Counted from the first letter of the stretch, positions 42,172 to 53,542 are shown. The stretch: DNA of 60,000 bases from Membranipora membranacea (GCA_914767715.1 OU612069.1:23435387-23495386); one strand, 5' to 3'. The notes: generated from the letters alone by a model not told the origin. A program made the numbers and translations.

Positions 42172-45100
42172 GTAAGTGAATTGTAATCGGTGCTGGAAAC
42201 TCACATATTTATATGCCAGCTGTGAATATATGTGTTTTTGAGAAAAAGACGCATGCCCAATGTTTTGCAATTGACCATCAAATTTTCCATGTTTTTTAGC
42301 ATTACAAGCTAGTGATGGCTTTGGTCTTTTAAAATTAATCCCCTTGTTGAAACACTTTGTTAAGATGGTATTGGTCAGAGAGTTTTAAAAGTATTATCTA
42401 GAATTGATAGTGAGAAAGTCATTTTGAATGGATTATTTAACCATCATTTTGATTTGAGTGTGTCGGGTTAGTAAAAACTATTACCATTTTGCTGATTACA
42501 GATTTACCATGCACCTGTGAGAAGAATGGTAATACATACACGCTATCTCTCACAGATGGCTGTACCAGTTTACTCAAAGTACTGCTTCATTCTACACAAG
42601 AACAGATGATGCTGTGACTATCAGGATGACTGTCCACATTCCTGTGATGGAGAGGGACAGGTTAATGAATCGGAACAACCACAAAGTACACCTGCAATAC
42701 CTAGTAAGTGTGTTAACATTTGTCAAAAAGCTAACACAAGTTTGAAAGCTCGTTACTGGTTCATCAGTCAATGGCAAATGCTAGATCAAATTACAGACAC
42801 AAAGTTAATACTGAAAAAAATTCTCCAAAAATAGCCATACTGTGTATTTTGCCACTAATCCAGGAATTGATATGGGTGGCTATGGCTTTTTCATGCATAT
42901 TTTTGTGTTGCAGGTTGTGTAGATGATGCTGGAGTTGCATTGGAGGATGTAGAGCTATTCATAGATGCTGGAGAACGTCTGAAGTATGTACATTATATTA
43001 TCTATCTATCACAATCATACCTGCCCACTTCTCCCAATATTATACAATATTTATACATCATGATTTAAAGGATGATGCGGGAAATGAAAAGAATCGGAAG
43101 TCTTCGGTACGGTCAGGTCAAACTAGGGTTCAGGTAAAGCTTCCTAACCACCATCTATAAACACAGAAATCTGCATATATCACACACAACCATACAGTAG
43201 ATTAATAAAAACATCATTATTACCACTTAGCCTTAGCATTAGCATACATATGTAAACAGGATATTAAGCCTTTGATTAATGGTCATAAAGATATTACTTG
43301 TGGAGCAAACGCCCTACTCCTCCTGGAAACATAGAGTAGAAATTACACCCAACGGCATTGGAACAGGAGGAGGAGTAGAGCGTTCACTTTGCAAGTAAAT
43401 TCTTTATATAACCATTGATCACAGGCTTAACTATCATGTTAATGTTATACAAGCTTCTTCAGTCCGATTTATTTTTCTAATAACTGTACAAACGTCTGTA
43501 AATATTAAAGGTTAGTTGTGATCGATGGTTATTAAAATTTTAACTCACAAATACCTTATTTTTTCTGAAACAAAAAGCAGACATACCTGTGGGGTAGTGA
43601 AACGGGATACACAACTACACAGATACACACACATACACACACAAAAAAAAATAAAAACCAAACCAGCATTCCTCAGGCCAATTATTAATCTTACACCCGT
43701 ATTAATGCTCATGATGTTTTATTTCTAGGGCTGCAGACTTGGTTTTCTCTTTTGACCAGTTTTGTGAGGCAACTGAGGATAGAATAGATGACCTATTGAC
43801 TATAGTTCCCCTCTATAGCACTTATTTCCTATCTGGATGTCCTGTTAGTAATATCACCCTGTTGTCTTATCCTCCAGGTTAGTTTATTTTTGTCAAGTTC
43901 AAAGGTACAAGAATTCTGTTGGTTATCTCCAGAAATTGCCCATTGATGCTGAAACATGATCAAGAAATGTTGTCCGATTCTGACATGACAGGCTCTTAAT
44001 ATCTAACCTCTTATCCTTTATAGTACTTATTAACAAGAGTTTAATGCGACTAAATTGGAACCAATTTTCATTTGATTATCTGGATGTCCAGGTTAGTTGA
44101 TTGTCAATAGACTAGGTCCTCTCGGAGCAGGGAGTAGTTACACTCAATTATTTCAATTATTTGACCATGAATCAAACATTTTATATCCCATAATCGAGTA
44201 TACTGCTTTGATTATGAAGGTATCACAGAGTAAGGATATACAGAGAGGTCACTTCAATGATCGTTATAGTGCCGGCGGTTTTTGATTAACTGGGGAATAT
44301 TGTGCACAGCTGGTACCGAAAAATCATTATCTCTATATTTTATAATGCTATTTTTCTTGCAGACATCTCTACCTTTGATTGGCCAAAATTCATTCTGTAT
44401 TTATCCTAAAGACTGAATTCTAACTTTGTTGGAATGTCCAACCTTCAAGCTATACACAATATTGTTTTCTTTTTTTGCTAGGATACATAGGCTATGAGCT
44501 ATCAGCATTTGTAAAATGAGTTTTATTATATAGATTCACATGAGACAAATGATAAACTTCTGGTCTTAAAATTAGGAAATGTCCGTGTATTGACCCAGGC
44601 CACATGTAAATCTATATGATATAACTTTTTTTAAAAACACAGTTAGCTCATAGCCTATGTATCCTAGCAAAAAATGACAACAATATGATGTTTAGCTTGA
44701 AGGTTGGACATTCTAACAAAGTTGGATAAATTCAAAATGAATTATGACCCATCAAAGGTAGAGATGTCTGCAAGAAAAATGACATTATTACATATAGAGA
44801 TTATGAGTTTTCAGCATCCAGCTGTGCACAATTCTCCCCCAGTTAATCAAAAACCGCAGGCACTATAACGATCATTGAAGTGTCCTCTCTGTATATCCTT
44901 ACTCTGTGAAGGTATGTTAATCCTTTGTGACACCAGCTGGAACCAATCAAGTAATTAGCATAACTGTTCCAATGAAATCGTTTTGTTGTCATAAATAATG
45001 TTGGGGAGAAAAGAATCAACTAACAATTCAATCAAACAAAATCTTTACAACTCGAATCGTTAGGTTCAAAGACTATCAAAACACCAATGCATGTTATAAT

Positions 45101-48100
45101 TTGGCAGTTACTTATGAGCGGTTGGCATTTGAGCGCATGTCCTTTTGTAATTAGTCCAATTTTCTTCTGGCGTAAAATGATGAAGATAAGGAAAATTTCT
45201 AATTAAACGCCCATCATAAAGTTGATATACAAGGAGCAGATGCAAGAGTAATGTGAGTTTGGTCCCGCCCATAAGCACAGGCGATTGTAGGCACAAATTT
45301 ACAGTACCTAGCTGCTTCACAAATGCAGTCAACTAGTCGACCAGTTAGTTCTTAATATTATGATTTGAAGTTGTGTGTAAGATTAGGGAGAGACGTATGT
45401 AAACATGGAATTTCTAAAGATCTATGTTGTGTATTAGGGAGACAAAAAGTCAATAGTTTTAGGGAGGAAACCCCAGTATGTTAAATAAAGTGGCGAAAAG
45501 CACTCATAATCGAAATACCAATTTATGTCATAGCCACCTCATTCGGGACTTCAATTTTTCATTTATATACCAACAAATGCTTTGTTGGTTGGGAGGTTTG
45601 CCCATACATTCCTAGCCTAACTGCTCACCACGAGAGGTTCTTGTCTCACAACATTTAGGTTTAATCTAGGGCACGGGCATTAGACTATTCATGGAATATA
45701 ATGCTTGTTGACAGCAGCATTTAAAATTTAGCAATATCATGGCTGAGGTATAATTGGACACATGAAATATCAATTCAATGCAAATTTCATGGTTAGTTTG
45801 TCTCGCTTGCTTTTTTGTTATCTATTGGATATTTTGTGCCTTTTCTTCCAATTGATGCAGGAATAGAAATACCCTGTTATCTTCTTTCTTATCTTCTTAT
45901 GTTCTCTTTTTACCAGCATGTGAAGGTCTGATCGCCTGCTCCCCTTTGAGTACTGAGGATTGTGGGGAGGATAAGTGAGTAGAAAGTCTTCAATACTTTG
46001 CGGCTCTCAGATTATGTCCCTGATTCTAATTTAATTACTTTATGTTTATAGTATCATCTTCCTACTGCTAAAGCTTATGAATCTAAAATAAGGACCCCAT
46101 TCTACTAAATCACACACGCTTGTTTACTAGTGGGGCCTAATTCTTCCATAAAATGTACATTGCCGACACATCATGTCCCTGAACTTTATAACAAGATATG
46201 TTACTTTGCTCAGTAACTTCGTACAATGCTCGCCTTTTTATTTTAGTGTGATAAGATAATGATGTTTTGAACTGCTATGCCCGACATGCAGCGGCTGGTC
46301 GTGAGGTTGCGGCGAACGCAGTGAGCAGATTATCAAAGTTTCTAGCAAGATTCTGCCAGAGTAGTAAGTTTGTCTGAATTTGAATCAATGAAATAAAAAT
46401 TGAAATAAAACAGCGGCTAATTTTATGACTAACTAGACACACTTATAATATTTTGAGCCAGGGAAGACAACTGACAGAGCATTTGAAGAAGATTTTAATT
46501 GGTTAGTCAGGGCCCTAGTTTAGGAAAAGTACTAGGGGAGGCAGAATTCCCTGAGCCTGTTACTTGTAGGCAACAATGTAAATAAACAATGGAGATCCAA
46601 TCGGAGCTTTTAAAATCTGACCTGACATAAGTACTTCCAATTATGGGGTTTTTAGGCCGCTTCATTTAGCTTTCTAGGGACAGCAGTGCCTCCCTGCCTC
46701 CCCTAGAACTTTATGCCTGTTATTGCTGAAAGGTTATATTGTACCTCTATCTGACTTATTCTCTCTTTTTCAGGTGGTGAGGTGGCCCGACAAGATAACA
46801 AAATTAAGGATCTCACTCAGATGATGGCAGATGCTGGTCGCTGTGATCTGTAAGTATTTTGTAGCTTTATGAGGAGCCCCAAAAGGTATTTCTGTTGAGC
46901 GTCTTATATATTGTTTTCAATCATTATACAACATATGGACAACTACCCAAAAACCAATGTATGTTTTAGTCAGGCAATGACCAAGAGGAGCATTGAAATT
47001 TTCACCACGTGGATCTGACATAATTTTGTCATCCGCAACTGCCTGACTATAACATACAGTGGTTTTTTGGTAGCTTTCAAGTCACTCATGGGAATTATAC
47101 TCATTTTATTGTTGCAAGTCTATTTTATGTCGTTGCATCCAAATTCCAGATGTCTGGCACTTGTTTGGGATGATGTTTATGAATGTAATGACGACTCTGA
47201 CCTAGATGGAGCTTTCTTACAGAGACAAGAATATTTCAACTTATTTGTCCAGACGTGCCCAAATTTCGATGATGCTGTAACTATCGAAGAAAGTAAGTTA
47301 TGAGCAAAATATTGATTGTTGACAATTAGCTAAACTCTGTCCCGTTGATCAACAGTAATAAAATTGCATAAAAATAACATACTATTTAATAAAATGGAGG
47401 CCGATAGATTATGATATTGTGTCATAGAATGAAACAGATACGAATAAGAAAAAAGATTGATATTCTGAATAACTTTGATGTTCAATTAAAGATTTTTGAT
47501 TCGCTGTAGATTGTTACCCAAACGAGCAGTGCTTTACCTCAGATGATCAGTGTGACATCATATGCGGAGAGAACAAGCAAGCTATTAACATGTCCTACAG
47601 GGAAAACTAGTAGAAAGCGAGGGGAAAATGATATCACCTGCCATCGTAAAAAAAAAACTTTCAGCATTGCACAACATGCATATTCCAGTAAATCTTCTAA
47701 GCAGAAAACAGAAAGGCGCCTTTAGCCAATGAAATCTTCCCTATCCACAACAGGTTACGGTGAGTAATAGCTTTCGGCCAAAATATTTAACCAACATGTT
47801 TATTCACCTCTCACAATCAAGCAATCAAGAAGCGGCATTTGATAGTGGGTAATAAAGGTGTGATCAAAGAGGCTTTATGCAAACAGAAAGCAACCTGATA
47901 TTGCTGTCCCACTAATAAGGCCACAACTATTTTACCGCCCACAATTCAGGATGAAGGGTGTGATAAAACTTCTGATTTGAATCGATTTTTTAATCAGTCA
48001 GTTTTTCTTAACAGCATCAACAATGTGAACACCATCGAATGCCTGGCAGGATTGACGAGTAATGGCTGTGATGTTTCAGAGACCCTTTCACAAAGATTCA

Positions 48101-48213
48101 TTGCTCACAGTAGCCGGGTGTGTCCAGCAACAGTACCAGATGTACTGCCAGATTCACCTAGTACAGCTCCCGTGGTGCAGACAGATGCTCCACATTCTTG
48201 GTTTCATAGATAA
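42099..48213 (+). CDS. Secreted cysteine-rich protein of unknown family, 10 exons
   Basis: Proposed exons: 42099-42171, 42502-42703, 42914-42983, 43729-43877, 45917-45974, 46256-46363 (left edge uncertain), 46774-46849, 47150-47292, 47510-47609 and 48015-48213, with TAA at 48211 and AATAAA at 48242. Exon 1 is a signal peptide (MRCLVFLPLLSTPVLISSV). Downstream the product is acidic and Cys-rich, with a helical Lys/Arg/Ala stretch (HAAAGREVAANAVSRLSKFL) in the middle. No family is recognised. Exon 2 needs a one-base shift between 42607 and 42614, and the exon 5/exon 6 junction does not keep phase, so the locus may be a pseudogene or contain sequence errors. Confidence 0.5.
42502..42703 (+). pseudogene. 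Unknown secreted gene exon 2 with frame lesion
   Basis: Acceptor ATTACAG, donor GTAAGT. The entry frame gives DLPCTCEKNGNTYTLSLTDG and onward to a TGA at 42615. The frame compatible with exon 3 starts after a TGA at 42607 and gives CDYQDDCPHSCDGEG and onward. The two overlap only in a few bases, so a single-base lesion there would explain the break. Confidence 0.5.
42914..42983 (+). CDS. Unknown secreted gene exon 3
   Basis: 70 nt, TTGCAG acceptor, GTATGT donor, phases 1 to 2. Encodes CVDDAGVALEDVELFIDAGE and RL; the other two frames are closed. Confidence 0.65.
43255..43440. repeat. Imperfect foldback element in intron 3
   Basis: 43255-43325 pairs with about 43370-43440: AACAGGATATTAAGCC against GGCTTAACTATCATGTT, then TTTGATTAATGGT against ACCATTGATCA, and CCTACTCCTCCTG against CAGGAGGAGGAGTAG. 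The arms are about 70 bp with mismatches and small indels around a 45-nt loop. No clear TSD. Confidence 0.7.
43729..43877 (+). CDS. Unknown secreted gene exon 4
   Basis: 149 nt, TTTCTAG acceptor, GTTAGT donor, phases 2 to 1. It encodes AADLVFSFDQFCEATEDRID, then FLSGCPVSNITLLSYPP. Two cysteines and one N-glycosylation sequon (NIT). Confidence 0.65.
44224..44908. mobile_element. 685-bp foldback DNA transposon with 7-bp TSD
   Basis: Long terminal inverted repeats: 44224-44503 against about 44641-44908, starting CACAGAGTAAGGATATACAG and ending in the complement. The arms match almost base for base near the ends and have a few indels inside. The spacer is about 137 bp. AAGGTAT lies directly on both sides (44217-44223 and 44909-44915), a perfect 7-bp target-site duplication. 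No transposase. It is inserted in the intron between exons 4 and 5 of the unknown secreted gene. Confidence 0.9.
44916..45916. other. Remainder of intron 4 of the unknown secreted gene
   Basis: About 1 kb. The minus-strand frame 45108-45332 has no domain or splice support. Nothing recognised. Confidence 0.4.
45917..45974 (+). CDS. Unknown secreted gene exon 5
   Basis: 58 nt, TACCAG acceptor, GTGAGT donor, phases 1 to 2. Encodes ACEGLIACSPLSTEDCGEDK with the split codons. Confidence 0.6.
46256..46363 (+). pseudogene. Unknown secreted gene exon 6, 5' edge inconsistent
   Basis: The open frame DNDVLNCYARHAAAGREVAA and onward to FLARFCQS joins exon 7 in phase through GTAAGT. The strong acceptor at 46246 leads into stops; the only acceptor that avoids them (46255) gives the wrong phase for exon 5. 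Either a small indel or an unseen exon is involved. Confidence 0.45.
46774..46849 (+). CDS. Unknown secreted gene exon 7
   Basis: 76 nt, TTTTTCAG acceptor, GTAAGT donor, phases 1 to 2. Encodes GEVARQDNKIKDLTQMMADA and GRCDL; a helical, charged segment. Confidence 0.65.
47150..47292 (+). CDS. Unknown secreted gene exon 8
   Basis: 143 nt, TTCCAG acceptor, GTAAGT donor, phases 2 to 1. Encodes CLALVWDDVYECNDDSDLDG, then YFNLFVQTCPNFDDAVTIEE; acidic with three cysteines. Confidence 0.7.
47510..47609 (+). CDS. Unknown secreted gene exon 9
   Basis: 100 nt, CTGTAG acceptor, phases 1 to 2. Encodes NCYPNEQCFTSDDQCDIICG then ENKQAINMSYREN, with five cysteines. The GTAGAA donor is weak. If it is not used, a TAG at 47608 ends the protein here. 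Confidence 0.5.
48015..48213 (+). CDS. Unknown secreted gene exon 10, terminal
   Basis: Phase 2 entry after TTCTTAACAG. Encodes INNVNTIECLAGLTSNGCDV, then a Pro/Ser/Thr-rich tail (PDVLPDSPSTAPVVQTDAP) ending HSWFHR and TAA. AATAAA follows 28 bases after the stop. Confidence 0.55.
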
Positions 48214-48241
48214 TATTAAATGACATTGAGATTCATAGTTC

Positions 48242-48247
48242 AATAAA
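48242..48247 (+). promoter_or_regulatory. Poly(A) signal AATAAA
   Basis: Canonical AATAAA 28 bases downstream of the TAA at 48211-48213; consistent with transcript end of the unknown secreted gene. Confidence 0.5.
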
Positions 48248-48640
48248 AAGGATGCATTTAGCTCTGATGACTTGACATGCTGATTTCCATTTACACTATA
48301 TCATTTTTGAGCGCAAATAAATAGAAACTTATAGATGATACTTTAATTAACCTGTCTGAAACAGCATCTTTTGTATAGGTTAGACCCAAACCCGCTAGTA
48401 TTTTTCTTACTATTGATACAATTATCTCGTGATTAAAATAAATTTCGACTTAAGTACAGCCGTATATTAACCCCTACCGTTTCCCATGCATACCATGCCT
48501 GGAGAGTTCAACCACAATAAAAAAGGTTGTCGTTTCAGGTAACAGCATTTCTGTTGCTTTCGATTGTGGTGCTTGGTATCAGGACATATAAAATTGACTG
48601 TAGATCCTTATATATCCTGATACTCACAAATTGTACACAG

Positions 48641-48804
48641 GAGTTGCTGATCCTGAAAACAGAGATGATGATGGTGAACTGGTTCCCTCACCGACGTTGA
48701 ACTTGTATCCAAATTTTAAAATTTTGATACAGATCACCTGTAAACCTGGAGATGAAGATGGGCGCTGGATTAAGACCCCGACACTTTACTTAGTTGTTAA
48801 ATAA
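48641..48804 (+). CDS. Isolated terminal-exon candidate
   Basis: GTACACAG acceptor, phase 1 entry, encoding VADPENRDDDGELVPSPTLN, then LIQITCKPGDEDGRWIKTP and TLYLVVK before TAA at 48802. It looks like real coding sequence but cannot be connected to an upstream exon. It may be an alternative last exon of the preceding gene or a relic of a second copy. Confidence 0.4.
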
Positions 48805-49422
48805 TATAAACAGGCTATTCTGAAATGGTTTGCCTTTACCCTTGGCTAGAAGTTGCCGTGTCTGCTAGTTATCTCCTTAAACATTCCGGTATAAGACAAC
48901 TTCTAGATTGAAGCAAATTCTAAATTCATATAACTAAAGAAATATACAATATGACAGTTATGTGAAGTTACCAACCCCAAACCCTTAGTTCCCATATATA
49001 TAGATCCTTTTGATTATCATAGAAACTAAATGTTGTTTTTTTGCAGAAAATGTACATGATACTATCACAATCATATACTTGGTAAGATTAGACCCAACTG
49101 GATTAACAAGTGTATTTTTATTGAAATTAGATCGATTCTTTTCCTATAATATTTAAGTGATCTTCCAGATTATATTTCTCATCAATTATGCATTAACATT
49201 AATGTGACTATATTTTTTTCATTTTTGTTTGGCTATTCTGTAAACTATTCTTAACAGATGAGTATTATATCCGTTGTTTTGTATTGATGTTTGATGTAAT
49301 GATGAGTATTGATGATATTTTTTCCTCTCTGTTTCTTATGTTGTTTGAAAAAAAAGAGAAAAAATGTCTGGTACTGAGTGCAAAACATATACACTGAGAT
49401 CACTTTGGTTGTCAATAAAAGG

Positions 49423-49455
<33 letters not shown>

Positions 49456-49458
49456 CAA

Positions 49459-49711
49459 TATCCATATCCATATCCATGTCCATGTCCATGTCCATGTCCA
49501 TGTCCATGTCCATGTCCATGTCCATGTCCATGTCCATGTCCATGTCCATGTCCATGTCCATGTCCATGTCCATGTCCATGTCCATGTCCATGTCCATGTC
49601 CATGTCCATGTCCATGTCCATGTCCATGTCCATGTCCATGTCCATGTCCATATCCATATCCATATCGATACCCATACCCATATCCATACCCATATCCATA
49701 TCCATACCCAT
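49459..49711. repeat. Hexanucleotide microsatellite (CATGTC)n with variant flanks
   Basis: An uninterrupted CATGTC array from 49475 to 49650 (about 29 copies), flanked by CATATC and CATACC variant units. A TA dinucleotide run precedes it at 49428-49455. Because the unit has no stop codon in any of the six frames, long open frames appear on both strands; none is a gene. Confidence 0.98.
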
Positions 49712-50356
49712 ATATAAAGTTCATATATATACCTAGTGTGGAGTTGATGAAGTAATATTATTTTATCAGAGACAAGAAAAATTGTGATTTTGCAGACATA
49801 AGTTAATTCCAAATCTGACTAACTTGGGTCAGATAATCTTAAGATAGCGGCTACAAGCCATGTATATGCCACATCATAGAGTAGAAAAAAATGGTTTCAA
49901 CTCCTAGTTCACAGGATATAGCAAAACAAAAACTTTTGCTGTTATGGGCAATCTTAATTTCTCTCACACTACATCTAAATTCTAGTCAATAGAATTAAAC
50001 AGATTAAATCATTTTTTCAGTATTACCAACTGGTCATTGACAACATCCTAACCACCCTAATGTAACAAACAGCACCATACCGGACACCTCATTGTTTTCT
50101 GCCCCAATACCTCACTACTAGCAAGCAATCCCTCACCAGCCATCAATTGTTCTTTTTCAGGCAATACATCAGCAAGTGATCACGTGACCACCAACACCAC
50201 CACAGGCCACAGTGAATATGCTTTATGAGTTTAGAGAAAACCTGCATTTAGTGCATTTTTCTTCTTCGTCTCCCTACTTTTCCATATAATTTAAGTTTTT
50301 TGTTCTGTCCCTGCTTGATAAACATTCAAAAAGATAATTGTAGATTGACAATAAAA

Positions 50357-50359
<3 letters not shown>

Positions 50360-50387
<28 letters not shown>
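50360..50387. repeat. TA dinucleotide microsatellite
   Basis: Pure TA run of roughly 14 units, a few bases after an AATAAA motif. Confidence 0.9.
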
Positions 50388-50390
<3 letters not shown>

Positions 50391-51568
50391 GTACACTACA
50401 AATGAGCACCAGATGCTACATTATTTACGCTTTTATGGCCAATATGATCGTGAATCGTCTTTGAGCGTTAAATTTACCTTAATTTGAATGACACTCTTTT
50501 TGATACACACACAACAATCTTGAGAATATTTGGGGTCTTGATATTATTATAGCTGTTTCTCAACATCGAACGTCAAGTTCTAGATGAAGTTCCAGACAAT
50601 TTACACCACCAGAACCATGATTCCAACAGTCATAAGTTACTGTATAAGGTAAGGTATCTCTATCATGAGGACAATTTTTAGATGGTGATACACAAGGTTA
50701 TTTCATTCCCTAAGATGTGAGGTAGGTATATTACCTATGTATGTTAAGCAGAATGGAACATACTGGAAATCAATCTAACTGAATGAAAATGAAATGCTAA
50801 GCTAGACTATGGTAAAAATTTCTTCAGTTGGAAGAGGATCTAAACTCATCTGATGTGCCGAGAAGTATAGTGACCTATTGCTTTTCCCGATAGTACAGCG
50901 CCAACAGCAACAGGCTTTCTAGCCTGAATATTGAGCTCTCTAGCTCAATCAATCGACAATTTTAAAACGGATGTCAACAAATCAAAACTCGTCAACTCCG
51001 AGAAGGAAAATAGGAAAGTTAACCAACAATGCACAACAATGCTATCTTTTGAAAGATTTTAATAGCTACATAAAACAATCATCAGATTTTCGAAAATCAT
51101 GATTAAAAGCTAGAGCAGTGTATTGCTTGATGGGTTGAGCGGTGATATATCATTTGGTATTAAGAAGCATTTTTAGGTCAATGGTTGATTACAAAAGACA
51201 ATTATCAGATTCCCGTTGCGCATTATTTAGGGGTATGTAGCTGTATCTTGCAGATAAATTTGATTGATTGCTTATGTGAACTTGAATTGATGGCATAAAT
51301 CCGGATGTTATGAGAAAACATATGGGATACATTTCATTGCAGTTTTCGAAAAACAGCCCAAAATTTTAATCTCTAAACTGAATAGAATGTATTAAGTAAC
51401 AGCCTCAGCTAGTACAAGAAAAATAAGAATAACCAATCTTTGTATTGGAAATATTCTTGTTATACCAATTTTCTAAATTCAGCATCAACATATTTCTTAA
51501 TGCTAAGGAAAGGGTAATATTGTGTTTTTGTAAGCTGATCTATCCTTATCTTAGACTTCATCAAATAA

Positions 51569-51935
51569 AGGGCAACCAAGGTTTCGCAGCAATGCATTAA
51601 TGGGTAGTAACTAACGTGCTAGGCAGCATCAGCTTTGTACATGACGCGGCGCAAAAATCAAAGTAGTTGCTGACTCTAAGCTGGGCAACACTTCAGTTTA
51701 GGGGAGGTTCCAAGACCTTGCTGTAATAATGATAGAACACAGGCTAAATTATAACAGGAACAGGAAACCGCTTTGTGGTATTCTATTTTAGCTGAGTTTG
51801 AGTACCTGATGGATGGATTGTCTCACAAGAATTCTGGCTGAATAATCATCAGAATTAGATTTTGTTTTTTTCTCAATGCAGAAGGTGCAATCTGCTATCA
51901 ATCGATGAGAACTTGTTTGAAACCTTGGTTGCCCT
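51569..51935. mobile_element. TTAA-type MITE, copy 1
   Basis: 367 bp with terminal inverted repeats AGGGCAACCAAGGTTTC / GAAACCTTGGTTGCCCT. TTAA follows the right end; the left flank is ATAA, a one-base variant. It matches 58537-58913 in the same orientation. TTAA targets are used by piggyBac and Kolobok superfamilies. No coding capacity. Confidence 0.85.
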
Positions 51936-53194
51936 TTAATATCATATATGATTTGCTCATCAGGAATATTTCTATGATATTTGTTACAATCTGTCAAGAA
52001 AGACAAGCTATATTGTTGGTTCTCATCGGCTTTTCATTTTCAATATTGTTGTATTGATTTGTCCCGCTAGAGAATTATATAATGTGTATGGTACAATATG
52101 AGACAATTAAAGTGAAAAAATCACTTTCAACAAATCAATACGCTCTTGCAGGGAAGTAATTTGTCTGAGTTCTACCGTTTGGCCTGATTGATTGATTATT
52201 TCATTACTGTGTCTAGATGGTTGCTTTAATTTGGATATTAGATTTTTTCTCTCCGTTACTAAGCCGCTTCCTCTATCTGATCTATCTCTCTGATGTCACA
52301 ATTGTAAGTTTTCCTTGCCACGGGCATTTCTGAACTTTTGACTTACTTTGGACATCCCAAATATAATTCAATCTAATTTGGAATCTACTCTGATATTTGA
52401 AGAGTATGAAGTATTTCCTCACTAATGTGACTAATCCTAAAGGGCTGCTACTCTATCGCATATTATCACTGAGGTATGCCTTGGATGACTTCCTATAAAT
52501 TTAGGTCATCAACAGCCTGTCGCTAACAGTATAAATAATAAAATTTTGCAAATTATATGATGCTTGCAATACTCTGCAATTTGCATATTTAGACAAATGA
52601 TGTGTTTTGATATTAAAAATAAGATATCTTGTTTAGCATCCTTGATCAGCAACTCCTTACAAATCAATATGACACAAGGGGGGAGTTTTTCTAAATCTTA
52701 ATTTGATTTACATGATTTTAATTTGCAGATCATTAATTGTCTACAGTGCTTATCCAAAGTGAGAAGTTAGAACTCTTATTGATATCTGTGGTTCGAAGAA
52801 TCTCTAAATGCATTTGAATCTCTAGTTACAGCTACCAAATTTAAATCTGGTAACTGTGAGGCAACCATCATAACAATACAGGGGCAAGCTGAAGTTGCTT
52901 TATTAATGATCTACTGTGTACTTTGTAATTTTGTCAACCATAACCCGGCCTTATAGGCCTATATTTTGTTGTTATAATATTATTATCCAAGCATTATCAG
53001 AACCATATGCCTGGCTTGGTGCCTTATTAAGGGTTATGGTAATATCTGTAAACTTGCTTAATTTTATAGTTATGCTAAAATCTTTAATCTCACTTGTCTT
53101 TACTAATGTCTACAATCCTGTCTACTCAGATTCAAATTATTGTTCCTATTCCATATTGTTCTTTGACTGAGCTTATGTTTTACTCAGTGTATAA
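51936..53194. other. No gene recognised
   Basis: AT-rich DNA; the plus-strand frame 52916-53170 is hydrophobic by composition but shows no start context, domain or splice support. Confidence 0.4.
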
Positions 53195-53542
53195 AGCTGC
53201 GTTTACACATAGGAGATTTCTTTCTTTCTTCATGACTGCAGATTTGCATGCAACTAGTTGCTGCTGAGTAAACACAAGCAAAAACCAAGGGCAACCAATA
53301 TTAGGAACTGTTGCTAGCAGCTGGGGTGGCTTAATTATTACAAATCACAACGATTCAAAAGATTCTCTGTTCTGTTCTAGCATCAGTTTGCATTCATTCA
53401 GTCATCACACTATCAAGCGCAGATTGTTGACTGTGTATAAACAGATGGGCAACTGCGAGTTCACACTACAAGTCTCTAGGTTTTCACAAAGTTTCCAGGT
53501 TGCTAGTTTCCAGTTGCGAGTTTCTTCTGTGTAAACTCGGCT
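53195..53542. mobile_element. MITE-like element with AGCTGCGTTTACACA ends
   Basis: Begins AGCTGCGTTTACACAT and ends GTGTAAACTCGGCT, an imperfect inverted terminal repeat of about 15-20 bp. The interior has several GTTGCGAGTTTC-like words. No transposase and no certain TSD. Its right half is part of a direct duplication with 54519 onward. Confidence 0.55.

Larger units (their letters stand above)
48805..51568. other. Intergenic, low-complexity rich
   Basis: Contains the hexamer array (49475-49650), TA runs (49428-49455 and 50360-50387) and otherwise nothing recognised, apart from a weak Thr-rich terminal-exon candidate at 50161-50228. Confidence 0.4.

Noticed and set aside
42557-42703. Third open frame of exon 2 of the unknown gene (FYTRTDDAVTIRMTVHIP)
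   Set aside because: It ends in phase 0 and would hit a stop at once in the following exon.
44224-44908. RAG/Transib relationship of the foldback element from its CACAGAG end
   Set aside because: The heptamer differs from CACAGTG, no nonamer-like AT block is placed as in RAG signals, and Transib elements make 5-bp duplications.
49336-49812. Six overlapping long ORFs of repeated dipeptides (WT, HV, CP, MD, GH, MS)
   Set aside because: All are produced by the CATGTC hexamer, which contains no stop in any frame; they have no independent coding evidence.
50161-50228. Thr-rich terminal exon candidate after TTTTTCAG
   Set aside because: Only 20 codons of low-complexity sequence; no upstream partner, so evidence is insufficient despite a nearby AATAAA.
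52916-53170. Hydrophobic 84-codon plus-strand ORF
   Set aside because: Hydrophobicity follows from AT-rich codons; no homologous domain or splice support.
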